Position numbers and translations under genes: made by a program
NCBI RefSeq assembly: GCF_017726655.1
Contig: NZ_CP072308.1
Span: 248,001-312,000 of the forward strand
DNA length: 64,000 nt
From: Agrobacterium tumefaciens
GTDB taxonomy: Bacteria; Pseudomonadota; Alphaproteobacteria; Rhizobiales; Rhizobiaceae
Direction of reading: 5' to 3'
In this document: positions 30,081 through 38,432 of the stretch, piece by piece
How positions within the stretch are numbered: position 1 is the first letter of the stretch
Layout of the letters: each line of letters opens with the position of its first letter
Notes under the pieces: generated by a model
Databases searched by the model: none
What the model was told of the DNA's origin: nothing
Seen by the model: only the letters and a program-made list of their open reading frames with translations

Positions 30081-30359
30081 TCATGACTGCTGTTTTTTGA
30101 ACGCTTCGATAAAATCCGCCAGCGGATGGATTGATGGCGTTGTTTTCAACAGCGGCTCGAGAGCCGCCGCGATCATTGCGCAATCCTGGTCGGCTAGCGG
30201 CCGAAGGCTCGAAGTGACTTTGTTGTAGTCAGGCGTTCCGCGTGCCGCTAAAGAGCGATGGATCACAAACTGCTCTGTCTGCCCGTCCTGTCGTTCCACA
30301 AAGAGCGCAAGCGATCCGCCGTCAGCGGCAGCGGCGCTATCGGATACCGATTTGAACAT
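30081..30359 (-). CDS. Small conserved hypothetical protein
   Basis: 92 residues, MFKSVSDSAAAADGGSLALF..., with no recognised domain, no membrane segment and no signal. It lies on the minus strand between sufA and the MacB-like permease, and ends convergently with sufA. Codon use is like its neighbours. I cannot assign a function. Confidence 0.55.
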   Translation of the reverse strand: MFKSVSDSAAAADGGSLALFVERQDGQTEQFVIHRSLAARGTPDYNKVTSSLRPLADQDCAMIAAALEPLLKTTPSIHPLADFIEAFKKQQS

Positions 30360-30387
30360 CGAGGTTCTCTCCCGCTACCATTTGTGC

Positions 30388-31596
30388 TCACTCGTGTCTA
30401 AGCGCTTCTATCGGGCTCAAACTCGCCGCCCGCCGTGCCGGAAAATATCCGAATATCACCCCAATAGCCGCTGAAAAAGCAAAGGCGAGGAAGATGATCG
30501 ACGGGCTGGTGACGAAGGGCACGTTAAGGAAGCTGACGACGGCATAAGCAAGGCCGAGGCCGGTGAGGATGCCGACGATGCCGCCGAAGGCCGAGAGCAT
30601 CACCGCCTCCACCAGAAACTGCGTGAGCACCTGTTTTTCCAGCGCGCCGATCGCCAGGCGAATGCCGATCTCGCGGGTGCGTTCCGTTACCGAAACCAGC
30701 ATGATGTTCATGATGCCGATACCGCCCACGAGAAGGCTGACGGCGGCAACCGCGCCGAGAAGTCCGGTGAGAAGCGTCGTCGTGCCGGTCATGGCGGACG
30801 CGATCTGCGTCATGTCGTTGACGGTAAAATCGTCCTCACGGCCGATGCCGATGCGGCGGCGCTCGCGCAGCAGGTTTTGCAGGTCGCTCTGCACCTTGGC
30901 GGTGGAAACGCCATCCTGCGCCGAGACCATGATCGAGGAAATGGTGGTGGTGCCGCCGATGCGCCGCTGGTGGATTTTCAGCGGCATGATGATGGTGTCG
31001 TCCTGATCGTCACCGAGGCCGGACTGGCCTTTTCTGGCGAGAACACCGATGACGGGGCAGGAGATGTTGCTGACACGGATTGTCTGTCCGACAGGGTTCT
31101 CCGCCCCGAAGAGCTCCTGTCGCACGGTTTCGCCAATGATGCAGCCGATCTGGCCGCCGCGATCTTCGGCAGGCTGGAAGTCACGGCCGAGCGCGATGGT
31201 CCAATCCTGCGCGATCAGATAGTCATTCGTGGTGCCGATGACGCTCGTCTGGTGGTTCTTGCCGCCGAAAATGACGGTTGCTGCAGCGCTGCGGTTTTGC
31301 GGCGCGACAGCGCGGATGCCCGAGATTTGGTTGCGGATGGCCTCGACATCGCGGTCATCGAAGCGTTTGGCTTCGGTGCTGGCGCGGCCGGGTCCGAACT
31401 GGCCGGGACGCATGAACAGCATGTTGGTGCCGAGCCGTGACAGTTCCGATTTTACCTGCTCTGTCGTGCCATTGCCGATGGTGACCATGGCGATGACAGC
31501 GGCCACACCAATGACGACGCCAAGCACGGTAAGGAAGGAGCGCAAAAGGTTGCGGCTGATGGCACGCAGCGCAAGACGCGACGTTTCAAAGAACAT
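30388..31596 (-). CDS. MacB-like ABC transporter permease (FtsX family)
   Basis: 402 residues from ATG 31596 ([31 protein letters not shown]). Four transmembrane helices in the MacB arrangement: one at the N-terminus, three at the C-terminus, around a large periplasmic domain. Family blocks are VTERTREIGIRLAIGA and PARRAASLSPIEALRHE at the end. Unlike E. coli MacB, the ATPase is a separate gene (next upstream, 11-base overlap). With the adaptor this should form a tripartite exporter for a peptide, siderophore or drug. Confidence 0.92.
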   Translation of the reverse strand: MFFETSRLALRAISRNLLRSFLTVLGVVIGVAAVIAMVTIGNGTTEQVKSELSRLGTNMLFMRPGQFGPGRASTEAKRFDDRDVEAIRNQISGIRAVAPQNRSAAATVIFGGKNHQTSVIGTTNDYLIAQDWTIALGRDFQPAEDRGGQIGCIIGETVRQELFGAENPVGQTIRVSNISCPVIGVLARKGQSGLGDDQDDTIIMPLKIHQRRIGGTTTISSIMVSAQDGVSTAKVQSDLQNLLRERRRIGIGREDDFTVNDMTQIASAMTGTTTLLTGLLGAVAAVSLLVGGIGIMNIMLVSVTERTREIGIRLAIGALEKQVLTQFLVEAVMLSAFGGIVGILTGLGLAYAVVSFLNVPFVTSPSIIFLAFAFSAAIGVIFGYFPARRAASLSPIEALRHE

Positions 31597-32311
31597 CCGA
31601 TGTCTCCTTTTCATCCGCGGCGCTATCGGAGGCGAGGTGGCCGTCTACAAAACGCAGCAGACGCCCGGCATAAGCGGCGATATCCTCCTCATGCGTCACC
31701 ATGACGACCGTAATGCCCTTGTCGCGATTGAGCGAGGTTATCAGTTCCATGATTTCGACGCTCGTCTTCGTGTCGAGATTGCCGGTCGGCTCGTCGGCCA
31801 GAAGCAGGGCGGGGCGGGTAACGATGGCGCGGGCAATGGCCACACGCTGCTGCTGGCCGCCGGAAAGCTCCTGCGTGGTATGATCTTCGCGGCCTTTGAG
31901 CCCCACCTGCGCCAGCGCCTCCATGGCGCGCTCCCGACGCTCCGAGGCCTTCATGCCGCGATAGATCAGCGGCAACTCGACATTTTCGACGGCCGATGTC
32001 CGGGAGAGAAGATTGAAGCCCTGAAAGACGAAACCCAGCATGTGCCGGCGCAGCAGCGTCAGGTGCTCATTGTCGAAGCCGCTGGTCGGCACGCCCTGGA
32101 AGAGATACTCGCCTGCCGATGGCACATCCAGACAGCCGATGATGTTCATCGAGGTGGATTTGCCGGAGCCTGACGGCCCCATGATGGCAACGAATTCCTT
32201 TTCACGAATGGATAAGCTGACGCCATCGAGCGCGCGGATCGTCGCTTCGCCGCGGCCATATTGCTTGACGACGTCACGAAATTCGATGAGCGGCGGCTGT
32301 TCCAAACGCAT
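31586..32311 (-). CDS. MacB/LolD-type ABC transporter ATPase
   Basis: 241 residues. Walker [10 protein letters not shown], signature [17 protein letters not shown], Walker [14 protein letters not shown]-loop VTHEEDIA. LolD/MacB-type ATPase that energises the permease just downstream, whose start it overlaps by 11 bases. The gene follows the periplasmic adaptor gene by 9 bp, so the three are one operon. Confidence 0.95.
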   Translation of the reverse strand: MRLEQPPLIEFRDVVKQYGRGEATIRALDGVSLSIREKEFVAIMGPSGSGKSTSMNIIGCLDVPSAGEYLFQGVPTSGFDNEHLTLLRRHMLGFVFQGFNLLSRTSAVENVELPLIYRGMKASERRERAMEALAQVGLKGREDHTTQELSGGQQQRVAIARAIVTRPALLLADEPTGNLDTKTSVEIMELITSLNRDKGITVVMVTHEEDIAAYAGRLLRFVDGHLASDSAADEKETSDVL

Positions 32312-32320
32312 GCCCCTCCC

Positions 32321-33610
32321 TCAGCCGGCGTTGCGCGCGGTGGCGTCGGTAATCACCTGGTCGTCGGCTTTCAGCTCTCCCGATTTTACGACGGTATGCT
32401 GGCCGTCGGTGGAGCCGGTTTCGATGGCGACGGAGACGGGCGCGTTGTTGCGCAACACCCAAACGGTTCTCTTGCCGGTCGCTGCCTGGCCAGTGTCGCG
32501 GTTCTGCGAGCGGCCCATGCGCGGCGGGCGGAACAGGCTCATCAACCCGCCGCCGCGGGAGGCGGATTCGCGCGGCGGCGTGTAACGCAGCGCCGAATTG
32601 GGCACCAGCAGGGCATCCTTGATGTCCTCCACGACGATATTGGCGGTTGCCGTCATGCCGGGGCGCAGCAGCAGTTCGGCGTTGTCGACCGTCAATATGC
32701 CCTTGTAGGTGACGACGTTGGAAACCGTCTCCGAGGCGAAGCGCACCGTCTCTATCTCGGCCGGGAAGCTGCGGTCGGGATAGGCATCGACATTGAACGT
32801 GGCCTTTTGGCCTGTATCGACCTTGCCAACATCGGCCTCGTCCACCGAGACCTGTAACTCCATGTGCCGCAGATCGCCGGCGATGGTGAAAAGCACAGGC
32901 GCATTTAGCGAGGAGGCGACGGTGGCGCCGGGATCGACACTGCGGGTAAGGATGACGCCATCGATGGGCGAGACGATCTTCGCCTTGCCAAGGTTGACCT
33001 CGGCGAGCCGCAGATCCGCTTCCGCCGAGAGCACGCTCGCCTCATTGACGTCAAGCGTTGCGGCCGCCGCATCGTAGGTGAACTGCGCGGCGTCCAGATC
33101 CTGCTGGCTCGAGACGCGGTTCTGCACCAGCGATCTCAGGCGCTCCATCGAGGTTTTTGCCGAGTCGAGATCGGCGCGCGCCTTGAGCACACTGGCCTTG
33201 GCGGAGGCGAGTTTTGCCCGAGCGCTCTGCACGTCGGCCTCCAGCTTGTTGGTATCCAGCTCCGCCAGAACGTCCCCGGCCTTGACCGGCGTGTTATAGG
33301 TGACATTAACCTTGCGCACGGTGCCGGACAGTTCGCTGGATATATCAACCTGATCCGTCGGCTGAACCGAGCCGGTGGAGGTGACGATGACGGAGAGATC
33401 GCCACGGCGTGCGGGTTCCGTCGTGTAGGTGTAAGCCACGCTGCCTGCGCGTGATTGGTAATAATAACCAAGACCGCCGCCAATCAGCACAATGGCTGCT
33501 GCCAAATAGTGGAACCGACGCGACTTTTTCTTTCGGCCGTTTCTGGTCGTCCCCAAAATCTCGCGCAGATCGGGCTGGGTGTCGCTGCCACTCGTATTGG
33601 CGTCATTCAT
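32321..33610 (-). CDS. MacA-like periplasmic adaptor (membrane fusion protein)
   Basis: 429 residues from ATG 33610. An N-terminal cytoplasmic stretch and a transmembrane anchor (FHYLAAAIVLIGGGLGYYYQS, about 35-55) precede a lipoyl-like half (GTVRKVNVTYNTPVKAGDVLAELD). A long coiled-coil hairpin (about residues 115-190) follows, then beta-barrel and membrane-proximal domains. First gene of adaptor-ATPase-permease. No outer-membrane TolC-like gene is in the window, so an unlinked one must be used. Confidence 0.92.
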   Translation of the reverse strand: MNDANTSGSDTQPDLREILGTTRNGRKKKSRRFHYLAAAIVLIGGGLGYYYQSRAGSVAYTYTTEPARRGDLSVIVTSTGSVQPTDQVDISSELSGTVRKVNVTYNTPVKAGDVLAELDTNKLEADVQSARAKLASAKASVLKARADLDSAKTSMERLRSLVQNRVSSQQDLDAAQFTYDAAAATLDVNEASVLSAEADLRLAEVNLGKAKIVSPIDGVILTRSVDPGATVASSLNAPVLFTIAGDLRHMELQVSVDEADVGKVDTGQKATFNVDAYPDRSFPAEIETVRFASETVSNVVTYKGILTVDNAELLLRPGMTATANIVVEDIKDALLVPNSALRYTPPRESASRGGGLMSLFRPPRMGRSQNRDTGQAATGKRTVWVLRNNAPVSVAIETGSTDGQHTVVKSGELKADDQVITDATARNAG

Positions 33611-33848
33611 TCTCGTCACTCGCAAAGTTCAAAATACTACAGAGAGTTGCCGTCGCTCTCCGATTTGTCCGTCCGTCTGTCGCCGTTATATTCCTCTGAT
33701 TGTGGGAAGTGGCATAGCTTGCCCCAAGGGTGAAGTGAAAACTTGGTAATATTTATGATAGTTCTGGTCTGCTAGAGATAGGTATTCGAAAAGCCGATGC
33801 CATCTTTTGGGCAGAGGTTTCAGCAGCGACATTCAGGACGATGATGAA

Positions 33849-34004
33849 ATGAACGACAACGTGGTGAAGTTCCGCAAACCGGTGCCGCCGAAAAAACCAC
33901 GCGAACCGATGGGGCCGAAGGCGAAAAAGGCGCTGACGATCGCGGCGGTCATCGCATTCTTTGTGGCCGCCTGGGGTTATTTCACGTTCGTGGGGCAGGG
34001 GTAA
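33849..34004 (+). CDS. Small single-helix membrane protein
   Basis: 51 residues from ATG 33849. A basic, proline-rich N-terminus (KFRKPVPPKKPREP) is followed by one transmembrane helix (ALTIAAVIAFFVAAWGYFTFV). An upstream in-frame start at 33807 has no better support. It begins MNDN, the only NDN I find in a chromosomal protein here. Similar small proteins seem common in rhizobia; function unknown. Confidence 0.6.
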   Translation: MNDNVVKFRKPVPPKKPREPMGPKAKKALTIAAVIAFFVAAWGYFTFVGQG

Positions 34005-34035
34005 CGCGTTCGCAACGGAAATCCGGAAGCGGTGT

Positions 34036-34827
34036 ATGACGGCAATATTGGGAATTGACGCCGCATGGACGGCAACCGAGCCAAGCGGCGTCGCCCTGGT
34101 CGTCAAGGATGGCTCATGTTGGCGGCTGCGCGCGGTTGCCGCCTCTTACGATCATTTTCTTGCACGACAGGACGATGCAATTGCGCGCACCGACCGTCCT
34201 CGTGGTTCGTTTGTACAGGCGACGGCGCTTCTGGATGCTGCCGAAGCGCTCTGCGGTCAGGTCAACCTCGTCGCAATTGATATGCCGCTGTCACATGCCC
34301 CGATAACGGCTCGGCGGGTTTCGGACAACAGGGTTTCCTCAGCTTATGGTGCCCGCTACTGCGGCACTCACACGCCGAATGCCCTGAGGCCAGGCAAGAT
34401 CAGCGACGATCTCAAGCTATCATTCGAGCATGCAGGATATCCGCTATTGACGACGCAGGTCTCTGACCGCGGTCTGCTCGAGGTCTATCCCCACCCCGCA
34501 CTGGTTGAGCTGACGAAATCCGAGAAGCGGCTGCCGTACAAACATGCGAAAATCGGCAGTTACTGGCGATCAGATACCATTCCCATTCGGCGTATGAAAC
34601 TGGTCGACGTGTGGCGCTCGATTATCGCGCATCTCGATGCCCGCATCGACGGCGTTGCCGATACTCTCGCCATTCCCCCCATCGGGGCGCGAGCATGGGA
34701 AATGAAGGCTTTCGAAGACATGATGGATGCAGTTGTTTGCGCGTGGATCGGCATCTGCGTTCTGGAGGGCGATGCGATCCCTTACGGTGACGAGACGTCC
34801 GCGATCTGGATTCCAGCGGCGCGGTGA
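34036..34827 (+). CDS. DUF429 protein (RNase H-like fold)
   Basis: 263 residues from ATG 34036 (MTAILGIDAAWTATEPSGVAL); the frame is open to 33961. DUF429 proteins carry an RNase H-like nuclease fold, with the first acidic residue in GIDAAW and others in VAIDMPLSH, DRGLLEVYPHPALVEL and FEDMMDAVVCAWIG. The activity is not established. It is the last chromosomal gene before the prophage attachment site, 23 bp away. Confidence 0.85.
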   Translation: MTAILGIDAAWTATEPSGVALVVKDGSCWRLRAVAASYDHFLARQDDAIARTDRPRGSFVQATALLDAAEALCGQVNLVAIDMPLSHAPITARRVSDNRVSSAYGARYCGTHTPNALRPGKISDDLKLSFEHAGYPLLTTQVSDRGLLEVYPHPALVELTKSEKRLPYKHAKIGSYWRSDTIPIRRMKLVDVWRSIIAHLDARIDGVADTLAIPPIGARAWEMKAFEDMMDAVVCAWIGICVLEGDAIPYGDETSAIWIPAAR

Positions 34828-34850
34828 AGATTTACGCCTTGGAGGGAAGG

Positions 34851-34895
34851 TGGCGACCCCTGCAGGACTCGAACCTGCGACCTACTGCTTAGAAG
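34851..34895 (-). repeat. 3' half of tRNA-Arg(UCU): prophage attachment site (att)
   Basis: On the minus strand the sequence runs from the anticodon loop (CTTCTAA, anticodon TCT) through the anticodon 3' stem (GCAGT), variable loop, T-arm (GCAGG-TTCGAGT-CCTGC), acceptor 3' strand and CCA. The 5' half is missing: the five bases before the loop (CCTAG) do not pair with GCAGT. Integration into the tRNA 3' end leaves exactly this at one junction. The intact, reconstituted gene should lie at the other prophage end, beyond the right edge and on the minus strand. Confidence 0.85.
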
Positions 34896-35054
34896 CTAGG
34901 TTTTTATGTAATGATTGCGAAAAGCTGAGAACAAACTGCTTCTAATATCTGTTACCAAAAATCAATACGTTACAATTCGTTTGCAAACTGCTCTGCGTTC
35001 GGCTGACTGTATTTTGAAGATAGCGCGCTTCAACCTGTCGTGGCAATAGCGGAA

Positions 35055-35080
35055 TGAAGAAAGCCCGCATCAAGCGGGCT
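35055..35080 (-). terminator. Terminator hairpin overlapping the integrase 3' end
   Basis: On the minus strand AGCCCGC-TTGAT-GCGGGCT is followed by TTCTTC. The left arm includes the last codons and stop of the integrase gene. The T-run is interrupted, so strength is uncertain. Confidence 0.6.
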
Positions 35081-36131
35081 TCTTATTTGGCGTTGCGCGA
35101 TAGTCTTCGAGCTTCTTTATCGCCTCCTCGGCGAGGGCGGCCTTGCCGCCAAGGTAGTGCGCATCGAGGATGCCTTCGACGTCTTTGAGGCTGTGGCCGG
35201 TGATCGCTGCGATCTGCGCCACTGAGCATCCCGCGATGGCAAGGCGCGTGACGGCCGTGCCGCGTAGGTCGTGGAAGGTTAGGTCAGTGATGCTGGCCTT
35301 GGCTTTTGCTTTCGTCCAACTCGTGTTGAACCCGTCAGAGGTCCAAGGGCGCTTGTCGCGCTTGTTGGTGAGGATAGTGGGCGAAATCCTCGGCATGCTG
35401 TCCAGCAGCTCGCGCAGCTCGGCGCCAGCCGGTATCTTCACGCGCGCGCCAGTCTTGCCCTGCTTCACCTTGATGTGTGAACCGTCATAGTCGCTCCATG
35501 GGGCCTTAAGAATGTCTCCCTTACGCTGACCGGTCCAGAGCGCCATGATGACTGCGGCTTTGATCTCTTCCGACGCTACGGCGAAAAGGCGAGCCAAGGT
35601 TTCATCGGTCCAGATGTTTTCGTTGCGATCGACACTGTAAATGCGGCCGCCGCGTTCCGCCTGATTGATCGAGATCCGGCCTCGGTCCTTTGCCACCGAT
35701 AGTATGCGGGCGAGCACCATCCACGCGAAGTCCGCGCTGCGAGGCTTGTCGGCCATCCCATCGCGCCACTCCTTGAACTTGCCGCGAGCCCGCTTGTCCT
35801 GGATAGCGACAAGGCTCATCGTGCCGAACGCATCGCGCACCTTGTCGATGTATCGGCTGTATTCCTTTTGCGATTTAGGAGAAAGGCCAGTGAAGTCCGT
35901 CGATGATTTGTATTCGGTAATCAACCGATTCATGTTGTCGGTCTGGTCGACGAAGCGATCCTTTGTGGCTTCGACGAATGCCCGCATGAGCAGCGGATCG
36001 CCCGGCTGCAGCGGACGGCCGGCCTTATCCTTCAACAGCGGTCCGCCACGCCAAGCGTAGCAGTATGTGATGGTCTTGCCGCTGGCCAGCCGCTTCTTGA
36101 CCCTAGCTAGACCCTTGAGCTTTTCGCGCAT
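35070..36131 (-). CDS. int: Tyrosine recombinase (phage integrase)
   Basis: 353 residues from ATG 36131 (MREKLKGLARVKKRLASG). It catalyses site-specific recombination at the adjacent tRNA-Arg. The catalytic residues are recognisable: Arg in LWTGQRKGDIL, HxxR in FHDLRGTAVTRLA, the second His in ITGHSLKDVE, and the nucleophilic Tyr in LDAHYLGG. The N-terminal part has a SAM-like core-binding domain. It overlaps the excisionase-like gene by 29 bases, so both come from one leftward transcript. Confidence 0.95.
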   Translation of the reverse strand: MREKLKGLARVKKRLASGKTITYCYAWRGGPLLKDKAGRPLQPGDPLLMRAFVEATKDRFVDQTDNMNRLITEYKSSTDFTGLSPKSQKEYSRYIDKVRDAFGTMSLVAIQDKRARGKFKEWRDGMADKPRSADFAWMVLARILSVAKDRGRISINQAERGGRIYSVDRNENIWTDETLARLFAVASEEIKAAVIMALWTGQRKGDILKAPWSDYDGSHIKVKQGKTGARVKIPAGAELRELLDSMPRISPTILTNKRDKRPWTSDGFNTSWTKAKAKASITDLTFHDLRGTAVTRLAIAGCSVAQIAAITGHSLKDVEGILDAHYLGGKAALAEEAIKKLEDYRATPNKKPA

Positions 36132-36372
36132 TCTGCTCGCGCTCCCATCGTTCGAATTCATCCTCGGTATTGTCGTTCGCCGGCAGCAGCCCGCTTATCT
36201 CATCGAGTTTAGCGTCAATCGCTCGCTTGTCCCACTTGCGAGTGCCGGCAATAGCTGCCGGCATCTTGTTGGTTGATACCCACAGCGAGAACGTTGACTG
36301 CCCAATGCCGAGATAGGCGGCGGCTTCTCTTCTGCCCATGAGGCGAGGGGCGTTGTCATTGGCTGGTGACAT
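36103..36372 (-). CDS. xis: Excisionase-like helix-turn-helix protein
   Basis: 89 residues from ATG 36372. MerR/AlpA-type short HTH: MGRREAAAYLGIGQSTFSLWVSTNKMPA, then a wing with RKWDKRAID. It is next to and overlapping the integrase, as Xis genes are. Two copies of the tetrapeptide ANDN flank the domain, at residues 4-7 and 65-68. Function as directionality factor is inferred from location and fold. Confidence 0.75.
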   Translation of the reverse strand: MSPANDNAPRLMGRREAAAYLGIGQSTFSLWVSTNKMPAAIAGTRKWDKRAIDAKLDEISGLLPANDNTEDEFERWEREQNARKAQGSS

Positions 36373-36709
36373 TGCCGCTCTCCTGCTGCATGGGTATCTC
36401 AGCCTTGCCTTGAAGCTCGCGCACAACCTCGTAGGCGGCACTCGTTCCTTCATCGAAGGTGTTGGGCAACCCTTTATCTGCGAAGCCATGATACCAAGCA
36501 CCCATCACGAAGATTGCCTCGGCGGCGTCTCCCAGCGCCTTCACCCTTGCCTCCCTCTCGCGCGTCTCGGCTTCGGATAGGAGTTGGCGGAGGCGGGTGA
36601 TTTCGGCAATCGCGTCTTTCCGCTCTATCTGAATGCGGTTGATTTTCGTCATCGCTGCGCCGGGTTGCTTCTCCCACGCCACGCTCAGCCGTTCCACGAT
36701 ATCACTCAT
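36356..36709 (-). CDS. Hypothetical phage protein, coiled-coil
   Basis: 117 residues from ATG 36709 (MSDIVERLSVAWEKQPG). A helical, charged stretch with TRLRQLLSEAETREREARVKALGDA suggests a coiled coil (residues about 30-65). It overlaps the excisionase-like gene start by 17 bases and the next gene upstream by 8. It is part of the leftward early operon; function unknown. Confidence 0.6.
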   Translation of the reverse strand: MSDIVERLSVAWEKQPGAAMTKINRIQIERKDAIAEITRLRQLLSEAETREREARVKALGDAAEAIFVMGAWYHGFADKGLPNTFDEGTSAAYEVVRELQGKAEIPMQQESGNVTSQ

Positions 36710-37181
36710 TGGTGCCGCCCTCCTGCTTCGCTGGTGCTGCGGGTGAGCCGGCAGGCGCATGATAGTGGTCCCATACGCAACGTGCGTGTTCCAGCGCGTC
36801 GGCCATCTCAGCATCGCCAATCGATGGCTCGGCCTCCAGAAGCCTAATCAATTCGCCTAAGGCTTCATGCTCTCGCCGCCACCCCGCCACGTCCTGCACC
36901 TGTGCGGAGAAGGCGGAAACAGCAGCGCGGAAAATCTTAGGCGCATGCCATTTCGGATCAAAGATGACCGTGTCGGGGCCGGGATAGTTTTTCACGAAGT
37001 ATGCCGTGAATTGCTCAAGGGCTTCCGGTGTGTCCTTCACCGCCACGGCTGGCGCGGTACTCACCGGCTCCGCAGCGGACAGGGCGGCTTCGAGGGCGCC
37101 TTTGGCTTCGTTGAACGAAAGTTGGGATATCCCATCCAAATACCCCATCAGCTGATAAACCATCTTAGTTGTTATCTGCAT
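36702..37181 (-). CDS. Hypothetical phage protein
   Basis: 159 residues from ATG 37181, with AGGAGG upstream. Family not recognised; soluble, helical C-terminal half, ending in a short proline/alanine-rich tail. The gene overlaps its upstream neighbour by 17 bases and its downstream one by 8, which argues for a real, co-translated member of the leftward operon. Confidence 0.6.
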   Translation of the reverse strand: MQITTKMVYQLMGYLDGISQLSFNEAKGALEAALSAAEPVSTAPAVAVKDTPEALEQFTAYFVKNYPGPDTVIFDPKWHAPKIFRAAVSAFSAQVQDVAGWRREHEALGELIRLLEAEPSIGDAEMADALEHARCVWDHYHAPAGSPAAPAKQEGGTNE

Positions 37182-37608
37182 GGTGTTCGCCTCCTGTGCT
37201 GGCGAGTGCTGTGCGGATACGATCAGCCTGCTGCTTGATATAGGCGCGCTTGTCATCCCAGTTGCGCTCGTTCATGTCGTCAGCGAAGACGCGGATAAGG
37301 TGCACCGCAGGAATGGTTTCGACATAGACGCCGACCTGAAGCCGCTTTGTCTCAGATCGGAAATCCTCAATCTGGACTGCTTGGCGCTCAACCTGACCTT
37401 TGTACATGTCGCGATTGCGCGCTGTGCGGTCACGGTCTTCGCGCAGTTCCTCGTTCTCTCGCTGCAAGCTTTCGAGGGTGGAGAGAACCATTTCCAAATC
37501 AACTGACCAGAAAGCCATATTACTAAGCCGGTTGTCGCCTTGGTCGTAAGCAAGGCCGATTTTAGCGCGAAGTTCTTCCAGCGCCTTCTTGATTGCCTCC
37601 ACGCTCAT
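37165..37608 (-). CDS. Hypothetical coiled-coil phage protein
   Basis: 147 residues, largely helical. A long heptad-like stretch (LEMVLSTLESLQRENEELREDRDRTARNRDMYKGQVERQAVQIED; residues 38-82) indicates a coiled coil. The start codon overlaps the previous stop (ATGA). Function unknown; part of the leftward early operon. Confidence 0.65.
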   Translation of the reverse strand: MSVEAIKKALEELRAKIGLAYDQGDNRLSNMAFWSVDLEMVLSTLESLQRENEELREDRDRTARNRDMYKGQVERQAVQIEDFRSETKRLQVGVYVETIPAVHLIRVFADDMNERNWDDKRAYIKQQADRIRTALASTGGEHHADNN

Positions 37609-37817
37609 CTTCTCCTCCCATTATCATTCGCCGCTACGAGCTCGCGCAGCTTGGAGGCGATGGCACGGTTGCGGCCGTCCTTCTTGCGCTCGTGCCATTT
37701 GGCGACTGCGACGAGAACGGCCGTCGGTGCGGTTCCGGATGAAAGGTTGGCTACGACTTCAAGACCGTCGCCGTCATATGGGGCAGGGGTGTATGTCGTG
37801 TCGCGTCTTCTCGACAT
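37605..37817 (-). CDS. Small basic phage protein ending in an ANDN motif
   Basis: 70 residues from ATG 37817, which has GAGGAG upstream inside a CACCAC...GAGGAGA leader. The C-terminus is VAANDNGRRR. No family is recognised. A longer open frame to 38279 is a shadow over the next genes. Its stop overlaps the next start in an ATGA pair. Confidence 0.6.
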   Translation of the reverse strand: MSRRRDTTYTPAPYDGDGLEVVANLSSGTAPTAVLVAVAKWHERKKDGRNRAIASKLRELVAANDNGRRR

Positions 37818-37849
37818 TTGTGTCTCCTCGGGTGTGGTGGTGGTTGGTG

Positions 37850-37984
37850 TCAGTAAGCCCAGATCAGCACTGCGGTGATGAAGAGCGACAAAGCCAGAAA
37901 ACCGGCTATGTCCTTCAACAGGTCGGCGTGCTCTTCGGTGATGATCTGCTGGACGTTCGGCGTCTCGACGGCAGCCGCACTCAT
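37850..37984 (-). CDS. 44-residue single-helix membrane protein
   Basis: ATG 37984 overlaps the stop of the upstream gene (ATGA), with GGAGG 9 bases before it. Residues 1-20 are polar (MSAAAVETPNVQQIITEEHA); residues about 26-44 form one hydrophobic helix ending at the stop. It is too short for most gene callers. Tail-anchored topology is plausible; role unknown. Confidence 0.55.
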   Translation of the reverse strand: MSAAAVETPNVQQIITEEHADLLKDIAGFLALSLFITAVLIWAY

Positions 37985-38334
37985 TCGCCGGCCTCCAGCG
38001 CCTCAACGCGGCCGACGCGAACGAACACCTCGAAGGTGCCGCCGTGCTCTTTGTGCAAGCGTGCCGCTTCGACCAGTGCGGAATCATAGGAGGGATGTTC
38101 AAAGGGCCACATGCAGGGACGAATGCGCCCAGTGCTGTCGCCACGGCGAAATACGAAGTGGCCACCGCCGACTTCCTCGCCGTTGCGCGGCTTCTTGGGG
38201 AAGCGGCGCATGTATTCGTATTTCGTCTTGGGCTTGCCGTGCTTCTTGGCCTTGTGATCCGGGCGGAGCATTGGCTCAACGCTGGACGCTGCTACGTGGA
38301 TATCGTCAAACTCTTCGGGACGTGGTCTGTACAT
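37981..38334 (-). CDS. Hypothetical phage protein (first gene of leftward early operon)
   Basis: 117 residues from ATG 38334, with CACCACAAGAGGAGAT just upstream. A basic N-terminus (RPDHKAKKHGKPKTKYEYMRRFPKKPRN) suggests nucleic-acid contact. It is the first gene after the leftward promoter. Function unknown. Confidence 0.65.
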   Translation of the reverse strand: MYRPRPEEFDDIHVAASSVEPMLRPDHKAKKHGKPKTKYEYMRRFPKKPRNGEEVGGGHFVFRRGDSTGRIRPCMWPFEHPSYDSALVEAARLHKEHGGTFEVFVRVGRVEALEAGE

Positions 38335-38384
38335 TGGAAATCTCCTCTTGTGGTGGCCAGCTTGGTTTGCTGGTTGCAAGAGGA

Positions 38385-38426
38385 GATATAGAACGATACC
38401 GGTGCGTCGTCAACCGTTAAAACGGT
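38385..38426 (-). promoter_or_regulatory. Leftward early promoter (PL-like) with repressor operators
   Basis: On the minus strand TTGACG (38413-38408), a 17-bp spacer and TATATC (38390-38385). A 14-bp palindrome ACCGTTAAAACGGT (38413-38426) lies immediately upstream, overlapping the -35 base, and an ACCGGT half-site (38398-38403) sits in the spacer. The same 14-bp pattern occurs at the rightward promoter and at the repressor start, so this is probably the operator of the adjacent CI-like repressor. Confidence 0.75.
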
Positions 38427-38432
38427 AAACCG

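Noticed and set aside
34851..34930. Complete tRNA-Arg at the prophage left end
   Set aside because: Only positions 32-76 are present; the sequence on the 5' side does not form the anticodon, D or acceptor stems.
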